Below are positions 41,360 through 48,755 of a stretch of 64,000 bases of DNA, in pieces (within the stretch, counting starts at the first letter, position 1; each line of letters opens with the position of its first letter). The DNA lies in the NCBI GenBank assembly GCA_046328125.1, contig JAXLXF010000005.1, positions 248,001 through 312,000 on the forward strand, read 5' to 3'. The notes under the pieces are model-generated. The model had not been told where the DNA came from, ran no database searches, and saw only the letters and a program-made list of their open reading frames with translations. The translations under genes and the position numbers were made by a program. The DNA comes from JADZEM01 sp046328125 (GTDB lineage: Bacteria > Chloroflexota > UBA6077 > JACCZL01).

Positions 41360-41785
41360 ATGCGGTCTACGCAACAATGCAACGAAGTCGTTGGCGACAG
41401 CCTCTGGTGGGCCGCGATGTTGGCGATTGGCATTGCGTCCGTGGCGAATGCCTTGATCTACGCGCTGGCGAGCCTGTTCGGCGTCGAGCTCCGCGTCGCG
41501 CTTATCCCCGGGCAGCCGCCCCAGCCGCTCGCGTTGGGGCTGGTCGTGTTCACCACGGTCCTGGCGGCGCTCCTGGCGACGGGGTTGCTCGCGGTCCTCC
41601 TGCGCGTGACCGATCGACCCGTGCGTACCCTCCAGTGGATCGCGCTGGTCGTCCTGGTGCTGTCGCTCGCTGGGCCGCTCTTCCAGGCAGTCGGAGCCAC
41701 GGCCACGCTTCTCTTGATCCTCATGCATCTGATGACGGCCGGGGTGGTCGTTGGGGTTCTGTCCACGGTCAGGCGCCACGCCTAG
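41360..41785 (+). CDS. DUF6069-like four-span membrane protein
   Basis: 141 residues with four hydrophobic segments: WWAAMLAIGIASVANALIYA, LALGLVVFTTVLAALLATGLL, WIALVVLVLSLAGPLFQAVG and TLLLILMHLMTAGVVVGVL. A small polar loop RVTDRPVRTLQ separates the pairs, as in DUF6069 proteins of Actinobacteria and Chloroflexota, whose function is unknown. ATG 41360 has AGGAGG 5 bases upstream. It stands between the chromate transporter and the LuxR hybrid kinase without tight linkage. Confidence 0.65.
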   Translation: MRSTQQCNEVVGDSLWWAAMLAIGIASVANALIYALASLFGVELRVALIPGQPPQPLALGLVVFTTVLAALLATGLLAVLLRVTDRPVRTLQWIALVVLVLSLAGPLFQAVGATATLLLILMHLMTAGVVVGVLSTVRRHA

Positions 41786-42072
41786 CGCGAGAGATCGCTG
41801 CAGCATGCGACGGGTGGCACCCACGGTCGGCCTGATCGTGCTCGCCATCGTCGGCGTCCTCGTCCGATCGCATCGGGGCGGCTGGCGCGCCTGACCGTCG
41901 GCAGCATGCAGCTGCGCGCCGCTTGAACGGCATCTGAACGCGACGGCGTACCGTGCGCCGCCGGCACCCGCGAAATGCGCGACAATAGATGCTGGTCCGC
42001 CTGTTGACCCCGTGAATCTGAGTCCCAGCCACCCTCGACGGCGAGGACCGCGCACGTTCGGCGAGTGAGGCG

Positions 42073-44424
42073 ATGTCTGCACCACCTGTGAGCCATGAGT
42101 ACGAGCACAGCCACCCTCACCCGCGCCTGGAGAACCAGAGTCCGGAGGAGCGCCTGCGGCTGATCGGCGATCTGGTGCGCTCGTTCACGCAGGTGCTCGA
42201 CCCACAGCAGTTGATCGAGCGGATTACCGGCCTGGTCACCCACCGATTCGACTTCTTCTACACCACGATCATGCTCTGTGAGGGTCAGGATCTGGTGGTC
42301 CGCTCGGCCCACGGCCGGGACCATGGCTACGACGAGCGGCTGCTCGGGATGCGCTGCCGGATCGGCGAGAGGGGCGTCTCCGGCTGGGCCGCCGCCGAGG
42401 GGCGCACCATCGTGGTACCGGACGTCTCGGCCGAGCCGCGCTTTTGTTGGGCCTGGGCTGACCACGGCATCAAGTCGGCGATCCTGGTGCCGCTTCAGGG
42501 GCGGGACCGGCTGGTGGGGATGCTGGAGGCTGACAGCGACCGGCTGGACGACTTCAAGCCCGAGGACGTGGTCCTGCTGAACGCGCTGGCCGGCCAGCTC
42601 GCCATCGTCATCGAGAACGCGGAGCTGCTCCACGCCGAGCGGAGCCGCAGCCGTCGTCTCGCCACCGTGACCGAGATCGCAAGGAAAGTGACCTCGATCC
42701 TGGATCACCAGGAGCTGCTCTGTGAGACGACCGAGCTGCTGGCGCACCGGTTCGGCTATCGGAGCGTCAGCATCCTGCTGCGCGACCGCGACGACGAGAA
42801 CTGGCTGGTGATGGCGGCCGGCAACGACGGCGCCGAGCACGTCCAGGTCGGGACGCGCCAGCACATCAGCACTGGCATGTGCGGACGGGCGGCGACCACC
42901 GGCCTGACGCAGCTCTCGAACGACACCAGCACCAACCCGCACTTCATCCAGGGGCCGGGCATGGTCGCCTGTTCGGAGCTGGACGTGCCGCTGAAAGTTG
43001 GCGGGCGGGTGCTGGGCGTGCTCAGCATCGAGAGCGACCGCCGTGACACGTTCGCCGAAGACGAGGTGCCGTTCGTCGAGACGCTGGCCGACCAGATCGC
43101 GGTCGCCATCGAGAACGCGCGGCTGGTCGAGCGGGCGCGCGAGCTCGCTGCCAGCGACGAGCGGAACCGGCTCGCGCGCGAGATCCACGACAGCCTCGCC
43201 CAGAGCCTGATCGCCGTCTCGATGGAGCTGGACGCGATCCAGCAGCGGGCCGCCGAAGACCCGACCCGCGTGGTCACCCTGATCGGGCACGCCCGCGACC
43301 TGGCGCACCGCGCGGTGGAGGAGGCGCGCCACGCGATCTGGCGGCTTCGCCCCGCCTCATTGGAGCGGCAGTCGTTGCCGGAGGCGCTCGCGGCCGAGGT
43401 GAGCTCGCTGGAACAGGGCGGCGCCGTCGAGCAGGGCGAGAGCTCCGTACAGGGGGAGCCGCGCCCGCTCTCACCAGAGCTGGAGGCGGCCCTGTTCCGG
43501 ATCGCGCAGGAGGCGCTCTCGAACATCCGGAAGCACGCGCGGGCGCGTCGGGCGCGGGCGGTGCTGCAGTATGGCGAGCGGTCGGTGCGGCTGCTGGTCG
43601 AGGACGACGGCCGCGGGTTCGACACCAGTGCTAAGGGATCCAACGGCGACGGTGGCTTCGGCGTGAGCGGGATGCACCAGCGGGCCGCGCTGATCGGCGC
43701 GGACGTCGAGATCGACTCCAGCCCGGGCTGGGGCACCCGCGTCCGCGTCTTCGTCCCGGACGCGCCGCTCTCGCGGCAGCCGGAGCGCACCGGCTTCATC
43801 CGCGTCCTGCTGGCCGACGACCACGTGCTGGTGCGCCAGGGCGTGCGGCGGATGGTGGACGCCATGCCGGGTGTCTCGCTGGTGGCCGAGGCGTCGAGCG
43901 GGCAAGAGGCGATCTCGCGGACGCTGGAGCTGGCGCCGGACGTGGTGCTGATGGACGTCAACATGCCGGGCATCGACGGTCTGGAGGCGATCCGCCGCGT
44001 CCACGCCGAGCTCGTGTCGGTGGGAGTGATCGTGCTCTCGACGACGGCGCCGGACGACGTGGTTTTGGAGGCGGTGCGGGCCGGGGCGCGCGGCTACCTG
44101 CTCAAAGACGTGGGCGCCGACGAGCTGCGGAGCGCGATTCAGACGGTGGCGGCCGGCGGCTCGTATTTCGCGCCGTCCGTGGCGGCGAAGCTGGCCGGCG
44201 GCGTCCATCGGGGCGGCTCGGCCTCGGAGCGGCTGACGCCGCGCGAGCTGGCGGTGCTGCGGCGGCTGGCGACGGGAGCACCGAACAAGGAGATCGCGGC
44301 GGCGCTCAGCATCTCCGAGAACACGGTCGAATCGCACCTGCGCAGCGTCTACGGCAAGCTGGACGTGCGCAGCCGGACTGAGGCGCTGCGGCGTGCAACC
44401 GAATGGGGCATCCTGACTGTTTGA
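42073..44424 (+). CDS. GAF-GAF-histidine kinase fused to LuxR-type response regulator
   Basis: 783 residues. A whole two-component system on one chain: two GAF domains (about 30-185 and 195-350), a HisKA_3 dimerisation domain with His372 in LAREIHDSLAQSLIAVS, an HATPase domain (about 460-570, with GRGFDTS and GGFGVSGMHQRA), a receiver with Asp628 in LMDVNMPGIDGL and a LuxR helix-turn-helix (LTPRELAVLRRLATGAPNKE; TVESHLRSVYGKLDV) at about 720-780. In the NarX/NarL family these are separate proteins. GAF domains would sense a small ligand or redox state. The start of translation is given as ATG 42073; no strong ribosome site. Two small genes and two palindromes lie downstream. Confidence 0.9.
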   Translation: MSAPPVSHEYEHSHPHPRLENQSPEERLRLIGDLVRSFTQVLDPQQLIERITGLVTHRFDFFYTTIMLCEGQDLVVRSAHGRDHGYDERLLGMRCRIGERGVSGWAAAEGRTIVVPDVSAEPRFCWAWADHGIKSAILVPLQGRDRLVGMLEADSDRLDDFKPEDVVLLNALAGQLAIVIENAELLHAERSRSRRLATVTEIARKVTSILDHQELLCETTELLAHRFGYRSVSILLRDRDDENWLVMAAGNDGAEHVQVGTRQHISTGMCGRAATTGLTQLSNDTSTNPHFIQGPGMVACSELDVPLKVGGRVLGVLSIESDRRDTFAEDEVPFVETLADQIAVAIENARLVERARELAASDERNRLAREIHDSLAQSLIAVSMELDAIQQRAAEDPTRVVTLIGHARDLAHRAVEEARHAIWRLRPASLERQSLPEALAAEVSSLEQGGAVEQGESSVQGEPRPLSPELEAALFRIAQEALSNIRKHARARRARAVLQYGERSVRLLVEDDGRGFDTSAKGSNGDGGFGVSGMHQRAALIGADVEIDSSPGWGTRVRVFVPDAPLSRQPERTGFIRVLLADDHVLVRQGVRRMVDAMPGVSLVAEASSGQEAISRTLELAPDVVLMDVNMPGIDGLEAIRRVHAELVSVGVIVLSTTAPDDVVLEAVRAGARGYLLKDVGADELRSAIQTVAAGGSYFAPSVAAKLAGGVHRGGSASERLTPRELAVLRRLATGAPNKEIAAALSISENTVESHLRSVYGKLDVRSRTEALRRATEWGILTV

Positions 44425-44503
44425 CCCCTCGTCGAACGGCGCGACAGCGGGTCCAATCGGCGGTCGGCTGGGATTGGTCACACGCCTGTCCAGGGGGATC
44501 GTC

Positions 44504-44519
44504 TCACGGAATTCCGTGA
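44504..44519. promoter_or_regulatory. 16-base perfect palindrome
   Basis: TCACGGAATTCCGTGA is completely symmetrical. It lies 80 bases after the LuxR hybrid stop and 126 bases before the small gene at 44646, in a gene-free stretch. It has the size and symmetry of an operator for a dimeric regulator. Confidence 0.4.
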
Positions 44520-44645
44520 CGCGAAAACCACTCGATCGCGTCGTCCGAATCTCGAACGTACGTCCTACGATTGGAGGGTGTGGAAGCTGTCTCGCGGCGC
44601 TCGGGGTGGGCGATGCAGGGACGGGCTGCCAGAGGGAGTGACGAG

Positions 44646-44870
44646 ATGTCACACGAGCAAGGCTGGATTCTGGAGGACATGGCGCGCATGATCCAGGCGG
44701 ATCGCCTGGCTGCCGCCGAGAAGCACCGGCTGCTGTCCGCGGCCGTACCCGACTCGAACACGTCGCCGAGGATCGTGCTGGCGAAGGCGCTGCGTTCGCT
44801 GGCCGCGCTCCTCGACCGCGAGCCGGAGGCCGCGCCGAAGACCGGCCGACGGCTGGTGCGTGCGTACTGA
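44646..44870 (+). CDS. Small protein of unknown function
   Basis: 74 residues, mostly helical, with no signal or membrane span. It begins MSHEQGWILEDMARMIQADR and has a C-terminal LAKALRSLAALLDRE. ATG 44646 has GGGAG about 7 bases upstream. Its C-terminal motif closely resembles LAGALRSVAYTLDAE in the membrane-anchored gene 140 bases downstream, so the two are related by that module. No family recognised. Follows the LuxR hybrid gene, which might control it. Confidence 0.55.
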   Translation: MSHEQGWILEDMARMIQADRLAAAEKHRLLSAAVPDSNTSPRIVLAKALRSLAALLDREPEAAPKTGRRLVRAY

Positions 44871-44974
44871 TCCGGTCAACACGCTGTCGCCGGGAGGGCG
44901 CGAATCGGCAGGGCGGGCCTGTCGATCCGCTCCCCACGGCACGCTGGCCCGCTGACTCGGCCGTCGCGCGGGTG

Positions 44975-44993
44975 CCACGTGCTCGTCACGTGG
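44975..44993. promoter_or_regulatory. Hairpin near the start of the next gene
   Basis: CCACGTG and CACGTGG form a perfect 7-base stem with a 5-base loop. It ends 16 bases before the ATG at 45010 and touches the ribosome site GGAGG (44996-45000), so it may act as an operator or regulate access of the ribosome. Confidence 0.35.
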
Positions 44994-45009
44994 TGGAGGA
45001 GCCGTCATC

Positions 45010-45279
45010 ATGAGCGATCTCGCCATCGCCGGGATGATCCTCGGATTCTTCGTCGGACTTGCGATTGCTGCCCCGATCTGGGGGTATGACAGCCGTGACG
45101 GCATCGAGAGCGACCAGCCGTCCAGGCGAGTCACCTGGCTGTACGACCGGCCGTCGGGCCATCCACAGCGCTCGGCCGGCGTGGCGCTGGCCGGTGCGCT
45201 CCGGAGCGTCGCGTACACGCTGGACGCCGAGAGCGTCGCTCGACAGAACGTCGACCCGGGCGTCGCCGAGGCTTGTTGA
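45010..45279 (+). CDS. Small single-span membrane protein
   Basis: 89 residues. One N-terminal membrane span (MILGFFVGLAIAAPIWGY) followed by about 65 soluble residues rich in Arg, Ser and Asp. The soluble part includes LAGALRSVAYTLDAE, the module shared with the preceding small gene. ATG 45010 has GGAGG 9 bases upstream. Function unknown; membrane anchoring of a helical module is what can be seen. Confidence 0.6.
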   Translation: MSDLAIAGMILGFFVGLAIAAPIWGYDSRDGIESDQPSRRVTWLYDRPSGHPQRSAGVALAGALRSVAYTLDAESVARQNVDPGVAEAC

Positions 45280-45324
45280 GGCAGGCTGCCTCCTGCCCGA
45301 ATCAAAGCTCTAGAGCCGCCACAC

Positions 45325-45356
45325 CGAAGCGCCCGGACACCTGTCCGGGCGCTTCG
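45325..45356. terminator. GC-rich hairpin between convergent genes
   Basis: CGAAGCGCCCGGACA (45325-45339) and its exact complement (45342-45356) form a 15-base stem with a very short loop, between convergent genes at 45279 and 45402. Good two-way terminator; T-runs are not long. Confidence 0.75.
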
Positions 45357-45401
45357 ACGTAGCGGCGCGTCCGCGTTGCCGGCTCTGGCAACGCGATGCC
45401 G

Positions 45402-45908
45402 TCATGGGTTCGCGATCAGGAGCTGGATGCCTGACGAGTCATCCGATTCGTCACGATCCTGCTCGTTCGATCCCTTCACCCGAGCGAAGGTGCTGATGTT
45501 GTAGCGGCCCGGCCGGTCTGGAGCGATAGCGTAGAAGCGGACGTTCTGGGTTCCAATCGCCGCGAAGCTGCACTTGAACCACGTGCCCGAGAGGATCCCG
45601 CCGGCCGGCGTATAGCTTCTCGTGCAGGCGGACAGGTTCCGATCGACGACGACGACGCCCTTGAACGCAGGATCGAACCTCACCCAGAGCTCGCCGGGCG
45701 AGCTCGTGTACGCCTGGTCCATGATGTGCGCCGTGACATAGAGGCGATTGCCGGGGTAGTACCAGTCCTGGTCCGGAACGACCCAGCTGGTGAAGTCCGG
45801 GGAGAAGGCGAGCGCGGCGCCCGCCGGAGCAGCGGTCGCGATGAGAACCGCCATGCCGGCAGCGGCAAGAAGTCCAAGTGTCCCACGAGCCCACTGGCGT
45901 ACCCGCAT
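45402..45908 (-). CDS. Secreted beta-sandwich-like protein of unknown function
   Basis: 168 residues. Clear Sec signal: MRVRQWARGTLGLLAAAGMA then VLIATAAPAGA. The mature part starts about residue 33 with FSPDFTSWVVPDQDWYYPGN and contains alternate hydrophobic/polar beta strands, one likely disulphide (CTRSYTPA and FKCSFAAIG) and an acidic end (EQDRDESDDSS). ATG 45908 was chosen because GGGGGAGG stands 8 bases upstream; a longer frame begins at 45974. No family recognised. Convergent with the small membrane gene. Confidence 0.62.
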   Translation of the reverse strand: MRVRQWARGTLGLLAAAGMAVLIATAAPAGAALAFSPDFTSWVVPDQDWYYPGNRLYVTAHIMDQAYTSSPGELWVRFDPAFKGVVVVDRNLSACTRSYTPAGGILSGTWFKCSFAAIGTQNVRFYAIAPDRPGRYNISTFARVKGSNEQDRDESDDSSGIQLLIANP

Positions 45909-46037
45909 CTGCGAGACCTCCCCCACGGCGGGTGGCATCTCGAATCGCCACCAGAAGCACCGCGAGGCTATCATCCACGATAGGCGACGTCTCGGATGTC
46001 CGCCAGCTGATACGCGCGCTGTTGCCGAGCGAACAGC

Positions 46038-47300
46038 CTAGCGAGGTGCGCTGGCAGGGACCGTCGATCCGACCGGTGTGGTCGGCGGCACGCCGACGAC
46101 GGGCGACGCGAGCGGCCCCAGGCCGACAGCAGGCAGGGACGGTGTCGCCGACTCGGCGCTCGGGTGCGGAGCTGTCGCGGGACGGAGGTCTGGTGGCGGC
46201 ACTGGCTCGGCCGGAGCCAGGCTGCTCGCGCCGCGCGTACGCCGTTCCTCGATCATCTTGTGGTAGAAGATCGCCATCGCGGCGACCACGGCCACGGCCG
46301 GCACGCCGAAGACGGCGCCCCAGACGCCGGCCAGCTTCGCGCCCGCCAGGATGCCGACGAAGACCAGCAGCGGGTGGACGCCGACCGCGCTGCTCATGAC
46401 GCGCGGCTGCACCACGTTGACCACGATGGCCTGAAGCGTTGTCACGAGGATCATCACCAGCAGCGCCGAGCTCGGCGCCTCGAAGATGACGATGGCCAGC
46501 GGCAGCACCAGCGCCAGTGGCGGCCCGATGAACGGAATCATCATCAGGCCGGTGTTGACCACGGCGGTCAAAAGGATCAGATCCAGGCCCGCTGCCGACA
46601 TGATCGCGGCAGTGCCCGTCGAGTAGAGCAGCGCCTGGATCAGCTGGCCGCGAAGGAAACCCGCGAACGCCCGGTTCACGCTGTCCACGAAGAAGACGAG
46701 ATCCTCGCGGAACGTCACAGGCATCACGCTGAGGATGCCGCGCATGATCCGCGGGCCGTCCAGCATGATGTAGAACGAGAGCATCAGCACCAGCACGAGC
46801 TGGACGACGAACGTCGCGATCTGGGTGGCGAGTGTGACCGCGTTCGCCAGGACTGGCGGCCCGAGCGCCTCGACCCGTCGTACCAGCTCCTCGAACTGAA
46901 CCTGCGTCGCCAGGTTGACCGCGATGCCACGCTCTTCGAGCGCGCCCTGAAGCTCCAGGAAATGCTCGTTGACAAACGCGACGTACGCCGGCAGCTCGGA
47001 CGCCAGCTGGATCGCCTGGCGCGAGAGGGCCGGCACGATCCAGATCACCGCCGTCGCCCCGACGACCAGCATCCCAAAGTAGGCGATCGAGACCGCGACC
47101 GGACGCGGGAGCAGCACGCGGTGCTCCAGCACGTCGACGATCGGCTCGAGGATGAAGGCGACGACCCAGGCCAGGAAGAAGAGCAGGATGATGTCTGAGA
47201 ACTGGGCTGCGAGCTGCCACAACAGCCCGGCCAGGTAGAGCCCGCTGATCGCCACCAGCACGATGACGAGGGCGCGAATCCACGGGTCTCGGGTCAGCAT
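46038..47300 (-). CDS. AI-2E family (PerM/TqsA-like) membrane transporter
   Basis: 420 residues with eight or so membrane spans. The family marks are LLFFLAWVVAFILEPIVDVL near the N-terminus, QLVLVLMLSFYIMLDGP in the middle and GVHPLLVFVGILAGAKLAGVWG near the C-terminus, as in AI-2E/PerM permeases, which export small compounds or sodium-linked solutes. The C-terminal 65 residues are Pro/Ala rich and disordered. ATG 47300 has GAGG upstream. Divergent from thiE, sharing a 212-base spacer. Substrate unknown. Confidence 0.82.
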   Translation of the reverse strand: MLTRDPWIRALVIVLVAISGLYLAGLLWQLAAQFSDIILLFFLAWVVAFILEPIVDVLEHRVLLPRPVAVSIAYFGMLVVGATAVIWIVPALSRQAIQLASELPAYVAFVNEHFLELQGALEERGIAVNLATQVQFEELVRRVEALGPPVLANAVTLATQIATFVVQLVLVLMLSFYIMLDGPRIMRGILSVMPVTFREDLVFFVDSVNRAFAGFLRGQLIQALLYSTGTAAIMSAAGLDLILLTAVVNTGLMMIPFIGPPLALVLPLAIVIFEAPSSALLVMILVTTLQAIVVNVVQPRVMSSAVGVHPLLVFVGILAGAKLAGVWGAVFGVPAVAVVAAMAIFYHKMIEERRTRGASSLAPAEPVPPPDLRPATAPHPSAESATPSLPAVGLGPLASPVVGVPPTTPVGSTVPASAPR

Positions 47301-47512
47301 CGGTCCGCCTCGAGTGCGCCAGCTTCGACCGGAGTGGCCGCGCTGCCGCCAAGCCGATTCTACTCACGATCCAGCGGAGCGAACAAGGATAGACGTAACG
47401 GCGGATTCGACTTATGGCGGCGTGGTGTCGCGGTCACCTGGGACGACGTCGGCGCGCCACTGCTCGCACGGCGGGCCGCCGTTCCCGCATGATGTGGCTC
47501 TCGGAGGGGAGC

Positions 47513-48199
47513 ATGACTGCCAACACCGATGCCGGAGCCAGCCGACGCGCCGAGCTCCTGCGCCGCATGACGAAGAGCGGCCTCTATCTCGTGACCGACG
47601 ACCGCCTGGACGCCAACGAGCTGATCCGCCGCCTGGAGGCCGCGCTACAGGCTGGAGCGGACGTGGTCCAGTTCCGCGACAAGCGCGAGGACCTCGCCGC
47701 GAAGGCCGAGATCGGGCGCCGGGTCGCCGCGAGCTGCCGTGCCGCCGGTGCACTGTTCATCATGAACGACGATCCGGAGCTGGCCGCCGAGCTCGACGCG
47801 GACGGCATCCACGTCGGCCAGGACGACCCGTCGCCGGCCGAGGTGCGTCGGATCGTCGGACCGAACCAGATCGTCGGGCTCTCCTGCTCGCACCTGCCAG
47901 AGACGGAGGACGCCGCCGCGAACCCGGACGTGGACTATATCGGCTTCGGGGCGCTGTTCCTGACGCCGACCAAGCCGGACGCCGAGCCGGCCGGGCCGGA
48001 CATGCTGGTCGAGGCGCGCAAGCGGGTCACCTTCCCGATTGTCGGGATCGGCGGGATCACGGCGGCGAATCTTGGGCAGGCGTTCGCGGCCGGCGCCGAT
48101 TCGGTAGCGGTCGTGAGCGCCGTCTTCAGCGCGCCAGACCCGGCCGCCGCAACTCGTGGCCTGCTGGCCGCCATCGCGAACGCTCGGGGCGAACGCTGA
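47513..48199 (+). CDS. thiE: Thiamine phosphate synthase
   Basis: 228 residues, TIM barrel. ThiE joins HMP-diphosphate and thiazole phosphate into thiamine phosphate. Canonical elements are all present: VVQFRDKRED, IMNDDPELA, DGIHVGQDDPSP, IGFGALFLTPTKPDAEPAGP with the conserved Thr-Lys that holds the diphosphate, and FPIVGIGGITAANL. ATG 47513 has GGAGGGGA upstream. It is alone here; a second, more divergent ThiE/TenI gene lies in the thiG operon at 56548. This one is the better candidate for true ThiE activity. Confidence 0.88.
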   Translation: MTANTDAGASRRAELLRRMTKSGLYLVTDDRLDANELIRRLEAALQAGADVVQFRDKREDLAAKAEIGRRVAASCRAAGALFIMNDDPELAAELDADGIHVGQDDPSPAEVRRIVGPNQIVGLSCSHLPETEDAAANPDVDYIGFGALFLTPTKPDAEPAGPDMLVEARKRVTFPIVGIGGITAANLGQAFAAGADSVAVVSAVFSAPDPAAATRGLLAAIANARGER

Positions 48200-48213
48200 C
48201 CCTCCTGGGAGGG

Positions 48214-48630
48214 TCAGGGCAGGGCGCCGAGCGCCAGCCAGACGTCACGAATCCAGGGCACACAGTCTGTCGTTTCGAGCTCTGACGGCTCGATCCAGCG
48301 ATACTCGTCGTGCTCCCAGTCCAGCTGGAGGCTCGGCGACGTGACATCGAACAGGAACGGGTGGACGATCCAGACCCAGCCCTGGCCCGGCCGCTCGTAG
48401 CGGAGCGGCTCGGGCGCGTCCACGAGCCGTACGGCGCTCACCTGGAGGCCGGTCTCTTCGACGATCTCGGTCATCGCCTGTTCGAGCGGCAGCACGTCCG
48501 GCTCGAGGAAGCCGGTCACGCAGTGCCAGCGGCCCGGCGACGAGCCCACGGCTTCGCTACGCTTCAGCAGGCAGATCTTGCCATCATGTCGGAGGAAACA
48601 GGCGACGACGGCGCGCTCGATCAGTGCCAT
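48214..48630 (-). CDS. Nudix hydrolase
   Basis: 138 residues. A Nudix fold: VVACFLRHDGKICLLKRSEA, WHCVTGFLEPDVLPLEQAM, TEIVEETGLQVSAVRL, and ending WIEPSELETTDCVPWIRDVW. The Nudix box reads TEIVEETGL where REUxEExGU is expected, so Arg is replaced by Thr, while the metal-binding Glu residues in EIVEE are kept; activity is plausible. Substrates of the family are nucleoside diphosphates linked to another group. ATG 48630 has only a weak ribosome site. Convergent with thiE, 14 bases apart. Confidence 0.78.
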   Translation of the reverse strand: MALIERAVVACFLRHDGKICLLKRSEAVGSSPGRWHCVTGFLEPDVLPLEQAMTEIVEETGLQVSAVRLVDAPEPLRYERPGQGWVWIVHPFLFDVTSPSLQLDWEHDEYRWIEPSELETTDCVPWIRDVWLALGALP

Positions 48631-48755
48631 GGCCCGCTCTCACTTCAGGCGGTGACGATGGCGGATTGTACCGCCGCGCCGGGATCTCGTGTGGAATTCG
48701 GGGCGCCCTGAGCCAGTACACTCCCTCCGAATCTGAACGCCACGCTCGGTGCAGC

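Noticed and set aside
41805..41894. 29-codon frame with a short hydrophobic stretch (VGLIVLAIVGVLV)
   Set aside because: Weak ribosome site and no conservation evidence; too short to support.
44975..44993. The CACGTG core as a bHLH-type E-box
   Set aside because: E-boxes are eukaryotic; in bacteria it is best read as a plain inverted repeat.
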